Assembly (NCBI GenBank): GCA_949751835.1
Contig: CATKHK010000063.1
Location: 186,001-250,000 of the forward strand
From: Blepharisma japonicum
Taxonomy: Eukaryota > Ciliophora > Heterotrichea > Heterotrichida > Blepharismidae
Reading direction: 5' to 3'
DNA: 64,000 bases
Every line of letters starts with the position of its first letter. The first letter of the stretch is position 1. This document shows, piece after piece, positions 9,886-20,588 of this stretch. The notes below the pieces were generated by a model, which saw nothing but the letters and a program-made list of their open reading frames with translations, made no database searches and had not been told where the DNA came from. Both the position numbers and the translations under genes were made by a program.

Positions 9886-10792
9886 CTAATACTCATTAAT
9901 TCGATCTAAAGTAATTTTGCCTAGTTTTCCTTCTCTGAAGTGCTTTATTACAGCTTTGCATAAAGCTTGGTCATCCCAGTGGTATTTTTTTTGTAAATGT
10001 AAAAGTACTTCTTCTAAAACATCGGTAGGTCCTGGAAGATCATATTTTTTAACATAATCAAACATTCTGTGTTTATTTAAACAAAACAATAAGTAATCGC
10101 AGATCACGTCAGCTCCTACAACGTCATCTCTGATAGCGCCAATTAATGCAAGTCTTATAGCTTTTTCTGCATTGTCAAGCCTTGGGAGCATAATACCAGG
10201 GGTGTCAATTACATACAACAAAGGGTTCATGCTTACTTTAAACCCTTGGACACCTCTAGTAACGCATGGCTCAGGACCTGTAGTGGCTACTTCCTCTAAA
10301 TAAAAAATTACTTTTCGAATTAAAAGCTTTAGATCTTCTCCTCAATGAATTAATTATCGAGCTTTTGCCCACATTAGGGACACCTCCTATCATCATCCAG
10401 CTTCCTACAGTTTTAAATTTTGGAGGTACAATGCTCTTTACAGCGTCCAAAATAAGATTAATATTCTGATTTGTCGCTGCCGAAAAAAGCAGAACTTTAT
10501 CACATTCATCTTTGATTTTTTCAGCCAATTGATTTGTGTAGGTGACTGAGCAGAGATCCATTTTGTTTAAAATCACGATTTTCGGCTTCTCTATTGCGTT
10601 TTTTGATATAAAAGTGTTAGATGAGGAATATGGGACCTAATTTTAAATTACTCTGGCATCTCTTACTTCAATGAAAACGTCGCATTTTTTTATTTTTTTA
10701 AGCATTTCGTCTGTAGCTTTTTTCATGTGTCCAGGAAACCAATTGATTTTGGGGATAGGGAAATGACTTCTGAATTGGGAAGTCATTGACAT
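9886..10792 (-). CDS. MTG1: MTG1-like mitochondrial ribosome-assembly GTPase, three exons
   Basis: Three exons (10652-10792, 10312-10636, 9886-10295) separated by a 15-nt and a 16-nt intron give 291 residues. It is a circularly permuted GTPase of the YlqF/MTG1 group: the G4 motif NKMD (71-74) and the G5-like SAA (99-101) precede G1 GVPNVGKS (132-139) and G3 DTPG. N-terminal INWFPGHMKKA is diagnostic for the group. Both introns interrupt conserved sequence exactly: removing the first restores EVRDAR-VPYSSSN, the second restores the loop before VATTGPEPCVTRG. MTG1 assists late assembly of the mitochondrial large ribosomal subunit at the inner membrane. An alternative ATG lies at 10786. It converges with the EF-hand gene, 26 bp apart. 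Confidence 0.93.
10296..10311 (-). other. 16-nt intron 2 of MTG1
   Basis: On the minus strand it reads GTAATTTTTTATTTAG. It contains an in-frame stop and shifts the frame; removal joins two conserved MTG1 segments. Confidence 0.93.
10637..10651 (-). other. 15-nt intron 1 of MTG1
   Basis: On the minus strand it reads GTAATTTAAAATTAG. It contains in-frame TAA and TAG; removal joins EVRDAR to VPYSSSN, the conserved MTG1/YlqF sequence. Confidence 0.95.
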
Positions 10793-10821
10793 TTTAATTA
10801 TGAGAAAATTTAATAAATTTA

Positions 10822-12090
10822 CTATAACTCTATGTTGCAGTCTTTTGGAGCGGTTTGTTTAAGCATCATTTGGTCTTCGCCTTGGAAATTGTTATCAGTA
10901 AGATTTAGTGTTTTAAGCTTTTTGAGGCCAACTAAAATTGATGCTAAAGCTCTAGCACATTCTGTGCTTAAATTATTGGTAGATAGTCTTAATGAGTGTA
11001 GCTCTGTCATGCTCTTTATTGCTGCAGCTATAAACTTAGTTCCTTCGTTTCCTATTTTATTATTTGACAAATCAATATTTTTCAGTCCATTTATATCTTT
11101 TATCCCAGAAGCAATACTTTTGGCACCTTGTGCTCCAAGAGCATTTTTAGAAATACACAACTTTTGTAGATTTTTCAAGCTTGAAAGGCCTGATGCAATT
11201 TTTTTAGCCCCTTCAACTCCAAGTTCAGTATCTGTAAGTCTTAATGACTTTATTTTATTGTACTTTGGCAGCACAGCTGAAAGCTGTTTTGCACCATCCT
11301 GACCTAGGCTTATTTTAATCAATTTAATTTCATTAATCGTATGGTGTCTTTCTGCTAAAACATCGTCAAAAAGCTGTTTTATTTTTTCATTCATTCCTGC
11401 GCCATTTTCTCTTAAGAATTCCATAAGTTTTAGATTTGATCGTAAAGGCAACAATGTAATTTGAAAAGTTAGGGAGCCTTCTAGTGAAATATTTTTTTCT
11501 CTTACGGTACATTTGCTATTAACAAGATTCAATGCATCCAAATTAGGAGCATCAAGAACTTTTGCGAGGACTACATTTCCTCTTTCAATGTCTCCATTCG
11601 CAGGAGTTTTATCGCATTCAACTATGGCTTCTTGTATAGAGCTTTGTTTTGCTCCGCATTCTCGGCTTAAAATTTCTTTTGCTTTGTCGTGCTCTCCTAT
11701 AATGTGCTGAATAATTCTTGCGGCTTGATTTGATAATTGTGAAATTATACCTTCCTTGAAGTGCCGAAGCTTTCGAAGCTCTTCGTTCATTCGGTACTTA
11801 AGCGCTTCTTTTTCCTCAATTAACTTTTTTTCTTCTTCAGGAGTTCTTGTCAGCTTTTTTGGAGCTGCTGATTTCTTCTTGCCTCCCTTTTTAGTTCCTT
11901 TTAGCGCACGGCGAGTTTTGTTGAATTCTAACTGAATCTTCTCCAGATCTGGATCACCAATTAAGACTAGTTTGTGTGGGCCTGTCGTTTTTTTTTGGTG
12001 GTTAGGGATGCAAGCTTTACAAAGCTTTATATCTTGACAGAAACAGATAAACTCAGCCTTCTGTTGACAGTCTATACACACACTTTCCAT
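10822..12090 (-). CDS. B-box-like zinc finger + leucine-rich repeat protein
   Basis: The 422-residue protein starts with a B-box-type zinc motif (Cys5, Cys8, Cys16, Cys18, Cys24, Cys27, His31, His39), continues with a basic and then coiled-coil region (about 55-130), and ends with LRRs of the ribonuclease-inhibitor type (about 240-410; repeats such as LQKLCISKNALGAQGAKSIA and LKNIDLSNNKIGNEGTKFIA, period about 28). B-box and RI-type LRR are both protein-interaction modules, so an adaptor or regulator is likely. There is no RING, NACHT or kinase domain. The combination seems lineage-specific. No TGA or intron is needed; the stop is TAG. Confidence 0.8.
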   Translation of the reverse strand: MESVCIDCQQKAEFICFCQDIKLCKACIPNHQKKTTGPHKLVLIGDPDLEKIQLEFNKTRRALKGTKKGGKKKSAAPKKLTRTPEEEKKLIEEKEALKYRMNEELRKLRHFKEGIISQLSNQAARIIQHIIGEHDKAKEILSRECGAKQSSIQEAIVECDKTPANGDIERGNVVLAKVLDAPNLDALNLVNSKCTVREKNISLEGSLTFQITLLPLRSNLKLMEFLRENGAGMNEKIKQLFDDVLAERHHTINEIKLIKISLGQDGAKQLSAVLPKYNKIKSLRLTDTELGVEGAKKIASGLSSLKNLQKLCISKNALGAQGAKSIASGIKDINGLKNIDLSNNKIGNEGTKFIAAAIKSMTELHSLRLSTNNLSTECARALASILVGLKKLKTLNLTDNNFQGEDQMMLKQTAPKDCNIEL

Positions 12091-12443
12091 ATAATTAGAT
12101 TATTATTCAATTAATTATCTAATGAAGAAGAATCCACCATTTATTTTAAACCTTCTATTTAACTGAAGCACTGTTATTATGTGATCCATGCTTTTGCTTT
12201 AATTTGTGTATTCTCATTTTTTTCAATTTTGTGCGATTTCGTATTTATTTCAAAAAATTCAAATTTAAGCTTATCTGTAGCAAGCAAAAGGCTCTGAAGG
12301 CTCTGTTAACAAATTAATTTTAATTTATTGATTTTTGTATTTATGATGCTTTTAAAAATGGCAAAATAGCTCAAGATACCAGAATCTAAGCTTTGCTATC
12401 ATGGCTTGGCTTTCATTTTAATTCCATCATATACATAATTAAG
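12091..12443. other. Divergent intergenic region
   Basis: About 350 bp between the starts of the B-box/LRR gene and FAM136A; it must hold both promoters. I see no repeat or defined motif. An in-frame ORF extends 51 bp upstream of the FAM136A ATG but has no good start codon. Confidence 0.5.
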
Positions 12444-12836
12444 ATGGATGCTTTTCTAGGTGAAATTTCAGATAAGCTTCGTGGAGAAATTGAAGGAATC
12501 AGCACCGAAGTAGAGCCTGAATTAAAACAAGTCATCGTGAGAAGCTATACATGTATGGCAGACTGCTATAAATCCCCTGATCCACTTAGTCAATGCGGGA
12601 ATTGTGCAGACAGATGCAATTTACTAGTAAAAGAGCCTCAAGAAGAATTAGAAAAGCACATCCACTACGTACAAAATACTTTCCAAAACTGCATGCAAGG
12701 CTGCGGGCTTAAAATAAATAAATCAGATAACCAAGAAATCAAGACCTGCATTTTCAATTGTTCAAATGACGCTTTCAAACTACTCGGCGATGTCAAAAAA
12801 ACAGCCAAAGAAATAATAAGAAAATATCTTGATTAA
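12444..12836 (+). CDS. FAM136A: FAM136A-like mitochondrial twin-CX3C protein
   Basis: The 130-residue protein has four CX3C motifs (CMADC, CADRC, CMQGC, CIFNC) in helical hairpins, the pattern of FAM136A (DUF842), about 138 residues in humans. Such proteins are imported into the mitochondrial intermembrane space by the Mia40 disulfide relay; the role of FAM136A itself is poorly known. I chose ATG 12444 (MDAFLGEI) because it gives the family's length; the open frame upstream lacks an ATG. The stop is TAA, and POLE3 starts 16 bp later on the same strand. Confidence 0.85.
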   Translation: MDAFLGEISDKLRGEIEGISTEVEPELKQVIVRSYTCMADCYKSPDPLSQCGNCADRCNLLVKEPQEELEKHIHYVQNTFQNCMQGCGLKINKSDNQEIKTCIFNCSNDAFKLLGDVKKTAKEIIRKYLD

Positions 12837-12852
12837 AAACTTAATATAATTT

Positions 12853-13146
12853 ATGGCGGAACATACCCTTCCCAACGCATCTATCAATAAAATCCTCAAA
12901 AAAATCCTCCCAGAAGGAAACAAAGTTGCAAAGGACGCAAAAGATTCAATTAACCGAGCCAGCGTTGTATTTTTACTATATATCACTACAATTGCAAACG
13001 ATATTTCACTAGAAAATAAAGGGAAAAAGAAAAAGGCGCAAATTATGCCTGAGCATATAATTCAAGCTTTAGAAGAAATGGAGTTCAGAAATATAGCACA
13101 AACAGTCAAAGGGATGAGCTCTGCACCAATAAAAAGAAAAGCATAA
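12853..13146 (+). CDS. POLE3: POLE3/Dpb4-like histone-fold subunit
   Basis: The 97-residue protein is a histone-fold protein whose start (LPNASINKILKKILPEG) and core (AKDSINRASVVFLLYITTIAN; EEMEFRNIAQ) match POLE3/Dpb4/CHRAC17. POLE3 pairs with POLE4 as an accessory dimer of DNA polymerase epsilon and with CHRAC15 in the CHRAC remodelling complex; it handles H3-H4 at the replication fork. The human protein has 147 residues because of a long acidic tail, which is absent here; the ciliate protein ends IKRKA. It lies between FAM136A and the B-box/kelch gene, all on the plus strand with spacers of 16 and 26 bp. Confidence 0.92.
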   Translation: MAEHTLPNASINKILKKILPEGNKVAKDAKDSINRASVVFLLYITTIANDISLENKGKKKKAQIMPEHIIQALEEMEFRNIAQTVKGMSSAPIKRKA

Positions 13147-13172
13147 ATTAATATTGCTATAAACGATAATAA

Positions 13173-14630
13173 ATGGAAAACAGTGAAGATTGGGTTACCT
13201 GCTTTTTGTGTGACACAGCTCGAATTAACCTTCAAAATGATGGATATCATGAGTTTCAGTCTCACAAAATCTGCAACTCCTGCATGATAGCGCTCCAAGA
13301 AAGCGGCAGCGCTAAAGGCCAAGCAAATTTAAGCCCATCTGACTGTACGATTCCTCAAGACCCTGAAATCATTGATAAATCATTTCCAGTTTGTAATGAC
13401 CACAGCATCAAGTGTAAACTTTTTTGTTCTAAATGCATTGAAGGAATTTGTATTAGCTGTTTAAAGCAACACAAGTTTCATCTGATTGAAAGTTCAGCAG
13501 AACTTGCCAGAATCTTTCTAAAAGCACTCCACCAATTTGAATTTTGTGCATATTACTGTGAGGTAAACTCAATTGATGAAGAGTCCAACACTGCAGCTAA
13601 AGCCCTAAAACAAGAAGTTATCCACACTTATATGTCAGTAAAAGACCAAGCTGCAAATGCCATTGCAAAAGCGCTGTCCATTTCTTGCCAAAAATATGAT
13701 GAAGATTTAGAAGCGCTAAATCCAGATTTTATAGGTCTATCATTGGATGAAAAATATAAGTTTGTAAGAGAAGGAAGACAAGTTTATACGAATACTAACC
13801 TGTTGCATTGGATTGAGTGAAATGACAGGACTGTGCATATGCTAGACTTAGCCACTATGACGAGGTCAACGCATATGTTTGCTGATGATTTTATAGCACC
13901 TTATTATGTGAGGTCTGCGATGGTGTCCCCAACTAAAATTTTTATGTGTGGAGGAAGGCTTGAAGTAGAATCGTTTGGGTTAAAATCAGCTTGGATTGTG
14001 CATATTGATCAAAACTATAAGGTGGAGCAAATTTGTGATATGTTTATTGGAAGATCCAATCATTGGGTTCTTTATTATAATGATTTTATATATGTAATTG
14101 CTGGATGTGACTCAAAAAATGATTTTACTAATAAATGTGAAAGATTAAACCTCAGGACAAGGCAATGGGAAATGATAGCAAGTACCAATGAAATTAGAGA
14201 TACAAGCACAGCTGTTGTAAAAGACGATAGTATCTATGTTTTTGGAGGGAGGTGTGAAAACACAAAGTTAGCAAAAACTATTGAAAAATATATAATTGAA
14301 AAAAATTCATGGGTTGTCCTGAGCTTAACCTTACCATTTGAAACAAGTGTAGAAGGTGCTGTCTTACTCCCAGGAGAGAGCAAAGAAATTTTAATCTTTG
14401 CAGGACAAGATTCAACTGGGAAGCCGCTTAACAGAGTTGCAAAAGTTAATTTGGATAATGAGAGTGCATACGAGATGAATCCAATGCCATCAAAAGGTGG
14501 ATGTGTAGTTAATGAAGTCTTGGTATTTGGAAACAAGGTTTATTCTTATATATTTAAAGGCTATAACTCAAGAACATTAGAAAGCTGGGACCTCAGCACT
14601 CAGGAGTGGAAAACTGAAGCACAAAGCTAA
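13173..14630 (+). CDS. Zinc finger (RING-like + B-box) and kelch protein
   Basis: The 485-residue product reads one TGA as Trp (13818-13820, LLHWIEWNDRTVHM). Residues 1-35 hold a CFLC...CNSC zinc motif, and residues about 70-110 a B-box (VCNDHS...CKLFCSKC...CISCLKQHKFH). After a helical stretch come kelch-type blades (about 235-470; IYVFGGR, YVIAGCD, ILIFAGQ) that should form a beta-propeller. TRIM-like layouts with a kelch end usually recruit substrates, but no full RING is evident, so ligase activity is unproven. It is related in layout to, but clearly distinct from, the kelch array at 35.6-52.8 kb. Stop TAA; converges with the next gene, 9 bp apart. Confidence 0.8.
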
Positions 14631-14639
14631 TTAAAGAAT

Positions 14640-16863
14640 TTACAACTTTTTAAATTTAGTTGCGTATTTATTAAGTCTTTCCATTCTGGCATTTGACAGT
14701 TTTAGCCCTTTTTGAATTATTTTTTCTTCATTCCGTTTAGACACTTCTAATAGTTCTCCAGCTCTCTTCAAGGCTTTATTAGAAATTTTGTTTTGAGGTT
14801 TCAGCAAATTGCTTGGGGATAAATTTATTCCCTTTTTATCTGAGTCCATAGTTTCAATTATAGCTTGTGATGGAGTATTTTCCAATGGGTACTCTTTTTT
14901 CAAATACTCATCAGTACTGCTATCATCTTCAATTATTAAATTTTCATATTTAAATTCTTCTTCAATCCCCACCAGCTCATTCGGCTGCATATTTCCTAGC
15001 CCTTTCCATGTTATAGGGTCTGAATTTTTTCTTGCCATTTTTGCTTTATAAGTTTCTGGTGGGCTCGGGACCACTTTTCTAGCAAAAATTATCGCGTCTG
15101 AAGGGACGCTATGAGCTATCACATGTGTGGAGCTTTTTCGCTGCTTGAGATCCTGCTCACTTTGTTTTGTTTTCTTCCATTCTTGAACACTTTGCTTTAG
15201 TTTTTGCTTTTTCTTTAAATCAAATTTATTGGCGATGTCGTCTTCAGGAATCCTTGTTAACAAGTCAGGGCCAAAAGGCTGTGAAAACCCTTTGCATTTT
15301 TTTAGATAAATTTGTGGATCATGAAATCCTAAAATTTCATAAAATTTATGTTTTTTCTCAGTAGGCTCCTGGTCTTTGAAATCAGTCCCATTAATAGAAT
15401 CATATTCTGCATCTAAAAAGAGCTGGGCTATTGAGTCTAAAACATTTATAAAAATTTCCTCGTTCATCTCTCGGTGGTTAATTGCATTTTTAATGAAAAG
15501 TTGTTTAATTGCTTTTTTAGGGAGGGATTTTTTGTTAGAACTTTTTGAAATGTCTAGAATTGTGAAATCCTTGCAAAATATTGTAAATTTGGCTATATTA
15601 AGGGTTTCTGAATTCTTTTTAATTAGTTCAAAGTTTTGGTTGAGACCAAGGAGATTCTGTTGGCAAGCATAAAAATTAAATACTTCGTGAATTCCTGCTT
15701 TAAATCTCTCAATAAGAGGCTTTTCTTTAACAATCCTTTTTCTAGGATTTTTTTCTTGGAACTTCTTCAGCTGGGCTTTAAGGCTTTTTAATAAGGTATC
15801 AATTATTGATGTATCTTCATTATTTTGTGTCTTTTCATATTTTATTTGCTCATAATCAAAAATTGTTTTTTCAAGCTTAATTTGAAACTCATCAGGCTCT
15901 GCAAGAGGAAATTGTGAGTCTCCTGTAGCCCCAAAAGTTTGAACGCTTCCACCAAATGGTGAGGGGCTGGATTTAGAAACTAAGCTCGCTTCAGATGATT
16001 TTATAGCTAACCTTGGAGAACCGTTTAAGCTCATAAGATTTAAATGGTCTTTCTGAGCTATTTTTTTTTTATTCTGCTGAATTGGACTTGCTGAGTCTTG
16101 AGGAACTAATTCAGGCTTATTATTCAAAAACCAGTTATTTGCAATTGATTTGAATTCAGCTAAAGAAATTCTTATAGGTGTAACTTCAGTAGGCTGAGTT
16201 TGATCAATTTCTTCATCTCCAAATAATCCTCCACCAAATATGGATTTCGTAACATTTTTATCTTGTTTCCAAATTTCATAATCTTTGATGAAATTTTGTA
16301 TCTGACTTTCATCAGCTTTTATATTGCAATTGACTAAAAGATTCCTAAAGATATTTATCGGGTCATCTTTTTCAAGCGTTTCTTTTAGCCAGCTATCAAA
16401 TTTATCAAGCCTTTTCTGGAATTCTGTGGTCGCTTTGTCAGCTGTATCTTCTTTACTTTCATATGCTTCATCTAGGTTTTCTTCAGTATAAAATGGAAAA
16501 GCTTCATAAATATCTTTATTATTATTTCTTGATTGGTTTCTTCCCGACTTCTTATTTTCTATGAGCTTTTGTTTAATAAAAATTGTTAATTGGCTTATTG
16601 CAATATCGATATCGATATGTCTGTATTAAAATTACTCTGAATCTTTCGGTTTGCTGATTGCTAGATTAAGAAGCTGAAAAGGAATACCGTAATTTGTGCT
16701 TAACTTCTTAAGTATAGCTTGCCAGTTTTTAATATTGACAGATCCATATTGATCAAGCACTCTGTTATACTCGGTTTGGATCAGATCTACACTGGATCCC
16801 TCAATGTCTCTTAATAGAGCTTCTAATCTGAATTAGGAGTTACACTTGATTTTCAGATGACAT
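14640..16863 (-). CDS. Large hydrophilic protein of unknown function, three exons
   Basis: Three exons (16844-16863, 16636-16827, 14640-16620) split by a 16-nt and a 15-nt intron encode 730 residues. The N-terminus reads MSSENQV then LEALLRDIEG after the first splice. It is Lys/Glu/Ser-rich, with a more ordered part in the middle (about 390-510: FNFYACQQNLLGLNQNFELI, IKQLFIKNA, VLDSIAQLFLDA) that looks alpha-helical and somewhat EF-hand-like, and a coiled-coil C-terminus ending in KFKKL. I do not recognise a family; the ordered middle recalls cilium-associated proteins of ciliates, but that is only an impression. Without the introns the first 71 residues would be missed. Stop TAA. Confidence 0.7.
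16621..16635 (-). other. 15-nt intron 2 of the 730-residue protein gene
   Basis: On the minus strand it reads GTAATTTTAATACAG. It contains an in-frame TAA; removal keeps the long frame open. Confidence 0.85.
16828..16843 (-). other. 16-nt intron 1 of the 730-residue protein gene
   Basis: On the minus strand it reads GTAACTCCTAATTCAG. Removal links a 20-nt first exon with ATG at 16863 to the open frame. Confidence 0.8.
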
Positions 16864-18316
16864 GGTTAAATATAATAAAAAACTTTAATGTAATTCCATT
16901 ATGTAAATTAATAAAATACTGGCCTTATTTTAACTTCTTAACCTTTTACGCTTCTCTCATCATTCATAAAAATCAATTCTTAAAATGGACTACTCCTATG
17001 AATCTACTGATAAATGAATTAAAAAGGTCATTTATGTTAATAAATTAAAAGAGTAAAAATGAGCTGAGAGTTTTTCAAGGCTCGTTATTTAAAGAAAAAA
17101 AGTCCCATATGAGGAATATATATTTCAATTGGAATTTTAAAAACTCAGCCTTTTTAAATTTAACTTTAGTTTGCCAGGTATGTATTTGGCAAGCTGACGA
17201 ACATTTATCATATGCCAACTGATCATAAATATGATTGCCAGAAGTTTCATTTTATAAAAACTGGATAAAAATTATCTAAGACATGAAAGTTTCGATTTTA
17301 ATTTGCAAGTAAAGTGATAATACTAATTTTCAATATTAAATAATTAAAGAACAAAAGTTTTTATTTATTTGCAACTTTCCACAATATTCTCATAAATAAT
17401 CAAATCAAAAATGTGGAAAACTGAAACAGCTTTTAATTTAATGATAGTAAATAAGAAAGTTAATTTAGAAAAAGTAGGGATGTAAAATTTTTAGTAAAGA
17501 AGCGTTATTTTAATGCTTAATTTTCTTAAAATGTTTAAATAAATTTTAAAATTATTTTTCAGCAATTATTTATTATAGTTAAAATATGTAGGGGAGCAAC
17601 ATAATTGATGAGAATTTAGCCAATGTGTCAAGTATTAATATAAATCATTTATTACACACAACTCTCTTGATTATCTTGTTTTGCGATTATAAATTCCATT
17701 CTTGAAAATCTCACATCATAAATTAGCAACTCAAACAATAAACTTCACATGAATTGATATGTAAAAAATCTATTCTATGAATTTGCAAGTCAGACGAAGA
17801 ATTATTATCCATGAGGCTTAAAAGTTACATGGATCAAAATACAGTCTCATCCATCTAAAGCACAAAAAATCTCTTTTAAAATAAAAATTATCAAGTTGTC
17901 CATGTAATAATATAGAATGGCATAGAAACTGATGCTAATAAAATTTGCAGACTAATAAAAGAATATATATTGTGAATAAGATACTTACACACAGGAGAGC
18001 ACTACCTTCTATTTTTAGAAGTTGCTTAATCAATTTGCTCTAAAGCTAAATTTATAGATTCTTATCTTAAAATTTTCAAATTGATATTTTTTAAATTTCA
18101 AAAAGAGCAAGCATTTGTGATTGAGAATTTACAAGGTGATTTAAAACAAGGAAACATCACAAGTCTTTATCAATTTAATCAAACTCTATGAATTGTATCT
18201 GATGCAAAGAATTTATTCAAGCTTGCAAAACAAAATACTATTTAAAGTTGTATACTAAAATGGCAACTATATCTTAAATTAATCATAGAATTCCTAAATT
18301 TATAAATAAACTAACT
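16864..18316. other. Long gene-free region
   Basis: About 1.45 kb, the longest apparently gene-free stretch in the left half. It is very AT-rich with scattered short palindromes (for example around 17172-17192, TTGCCA..TGGCAA). A possible coding remnant is listed at 18033-18245. No complete gene is supported. Confidence 0.5.
18033..18245 (+). pseudogene. Possible coding remnant
   Basis: About 70 codons are open to TAA at 18243-18245, with one TGA as Trp and a protein-like composition (for example QAFVIENLQGDLKQGNI, then NQTLWIVSDAKNLFKLA). There is no ATG and a TAA lies just upstream. It could be a gene end, a missed exon or chance. Confidence 0.25.
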
Positions 18317-20137
18317 CTATTTATTCATATCTCTAATGCAAATATCATAAAGACACTGACTGCAGCTCAATGACCCTACCTTTGAATATATTTCTCCACA
18401 CACATTACAGCCATATGCACCTCCTGAGTAATTTTTCGAAGTTTTATTGTTCCAAAGCAATAAATGGTCGTTCTCACACTTCTTCGTATAAGGAGAAGAC
18501 AAAAAAAGAGCTAAGCTATCAGCGCACTCATTGCATAAATCAAAGCAGCACTTTCTGCAGTGGAAACATTCTTCAGCTTTAGTCATTTTGCAGCCATTAC
18601 ATACAAAGTTTTTTGGTTTCCCTATAGACTCATAATATGAAGCACTATCAGTATAATGCAAAATGTGATCTTCTGGACATAGAAATCCTGGATGAGGGCC
18701 AATAGGTGCGCTATAATAGTTAAAGCAGGAGTCACATAAGTCATAATCACATTCACTGCAGTGCTGGCAAGCATAATCTATTCCTGTCCTACATTCATCA
18801 CATCTTGGAGTGCATCCATATTTAGCCTCATATATCTCTACAATTTTATGCTCGATCGACAAATGATGGCCTTTTCGGCATGTTACATCGAATCTTGGGT
18901 ATTTATAACCTTTCTTAGTCCCACATTTTCTGCAAAGGTCGTAAAGACAAGTTCTGCAGTGCCAATGGGCATCTTCACCTGCTTGTTGGCACTCGTTGCA
19001 ACTATATGAGCGGGATCCATAATTTGCTATATAATATTGAACTACGTCACATTTCCATAACAACTCTTTTGATTCACTGCATAGCAGTTTAGGCGGAGTC
19101 ATATTTTTTGCTAACCCACATTCTTCACATACATCAAATTTGCAATCTCGACAATGCCAAGAGCCGTTTGAAAATTTTTTCCCACAGAAATCGCAAATTA
19201 TATTCCAAGATCCAGTGATTTCTTTATAATGAAATGGAACATCATTTGCCCAGGTTAAAGCATGTCCACTGTCACAGGTGAAAGGCTTATTAGGATCGAT
19301 GGGTTTTTCTGATGTTTGATCAGAGTTTAATAAAATTGCAGTATCTGCGATGTCAGGATCAGACTCTTCTTCTGCTGGTTTGTCTAAAATGGATTTTATT
19401 CTTGACTCAAAAATTTGAGCTGCGTTTTTAATGTCAAAAGGCCTGTATTGTTTGAGTAAAAATTGACGAATTTGATAAGGATCTAATAATGTTTTTAGCC
19501 CTGCAGGCAAACTTTTAGCTTTAGTTTTGAAGTCCTCCAAACTTATATTGCTCTCTCCCATTATTGTCGTTCTCTTAACTAATCCTAAGGCTAGCCACAA
19601 AGAAGCCACCAATTTTGTTTCATAAATCCTAAGCCTGCTTTTACTGATCGTATCTTCATCATTACCTTGAGCTACCCAAATCAACTTAATAGCAGTTGTA
19701 AAAACATCTCTTATCATTTGTTCAAACTTCACACTGTCCATTGCAGGAAGCTGAGAAGCCTCTACCTTATTCATTTCCTCAGCTATATAAATTTTGTAAA
19801 GCTGCGTGATTTTTTCCTCCTCCAATCCTAATCCAAGGAAAACACAAACAATTTTTAGCTTTTTGGCTTCAATTTGTTCACTGTTACCAATAGACCTATA
19901 AAATGAGTTGAATGGGTTGCAAGGATAGGAAAGAAAAGAGGAGTCGACTTTTAGGGATGCTAAAACTTCTTTTAGCCCTGCAATAGTGATAAAACCTTGG
20001 TTTTCTTTGGCTGCGAATTGACTTACGAGATTTACAGTTCTGGAGGTATGTAATCTCATCTCGAGCTGCTTGAGGAAGATTATCCTTTCGTCATCAGATG
20101 CAATTTCAATAGGAGCATGTGACCCACAACAGCCCAT
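18317..20137 (-). CDS. Membrane-anchored multi-zinc-finger protein (five ZZ/C1-like fingers)
   Basis: The 606-residue protein begins MGCCGSH, a strong signal for N-myristoylation (Gly2) and palmitoylation (Cys3/Cys4), so it probably sits on a membrane. Residues about 20-270 are helical, with EF-hand-like character. From about residue 285 to the end come five tandem Cys/His modules of about 60 residues, each starting CxxxHxLxW or similar (CDSGHAL, CSESKELLW, CRKGHHLS, CPEDHILHY, CENDHLLLW) and containing CxxC...WHCRxCxxDxCxxC. They resemble ZZ or DC1 fingers, which bind peptides or lipids. It is intronless with no TGA; the stop is TAG. No named orthologue is recognised. Confidence 0.78.
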   Translation of the reverse strand: MGCCGSHAPIEIASDDERIIFLKQLEMRLHTSRTVNLVSQFAAKENQGFITIAGLKEVLASLKVDSSFLSYPCNPFNSFYRSIGNSEQIEAKKLKIVCVFLGLGLEEEKITQLYKIYIAEEMNKVEASQLPAMDSVKFEQMIRDVFTTAIKLIWVAQGNDEDTISKSRLRIYETKLVASLWLALGLVKRTTIMGESNISLEDFKTKAKSLPAGLKTLLDPYQIRQFLLKQYRPFDIKNAAQIFESRIKSILDKPAEEESDPDIADTAILLNSDQTSEKPIDPNKPFTCDSGHALTWANDVPFHYKEITGSWNIICDFCGKKFSNGSWHCRDCKFDVCEECGLAKNMTPPKLLCSESKELLWKCDVVQYYIANYGSRSYSCNECQQAGEDAHWHCRTCLYDLCRKCGTKKGYKYPRFDVTCRKGHHLSIEHKIVEIYEAKYGCTPRCDECRTGIDYACQHCSECDYDLCDSCFNYYSAPIGPHPGFLCPEDHILHYTDSASYYESIGKPKNFVCNGCKMTKAEECFHCRKCCFDLCNECADSLALFLSSPYTKKCENDHLLLWNNKTSKNYSGGAYGCNVCGEIYSKVGSLSCSQCLYDICIRDMNK

Positions 20138-20588
20138 TTTTTATTTTATGTCTTTGCATAGCATGCTATTGATATAAGAAAAGCGAAATTTTTGAATTAT
20201 TACATAATTTAAGATAAGCAAAAAAATTAATAAGCATATTAAAACAAAAATATGGGCTTTTGGAAAAACATCTATCAAATTTTAACTTCTTTATTTTATT
20301 AAAATTATTCTACACTCATTCAAACTGCTAGACCTATTTTTCGCAAGAGTGATTCTCTATCAATCTTGAGGAAATATTTATCTTGCACCTAGTTTTTCAA
20401 ACAAATTCAATAGGTTCATATTAGATTGAATAATTTCAATATTTAATAATTTTTTAATGTAAATCTCTTCGTTTTAATCTTCTTCTATTCATTATATTTC
20501 TGCAAAGAAAATGCTCTGAATAATGTCATTATTCATTTATTAATTTTCATATCATAATGATTGTAAAAATTTTCATTTTAATATTAAA
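20138..20588. other. Divergent intergenic region
   Basis: About 450 bp between the starts of the zinc-finger and ankyrin genes; presumably both promoters. Nothing distinctive is seen. Confidence 0.5.

Noticed and set aside
10832-11302. Plus-strand ORF of 156 codons
   Set aside because: It is the antisense frame of the LRR part of the minus-strand gene; the repeats explain why it stays open.
16857-17048. Plus-strand ORF of 63 codons
   Set aside because: It begins within the first exon of the minus-strand gene, is very AT-biased (Asn, Lys, Ile, Leu) and has no recognisable pattern.
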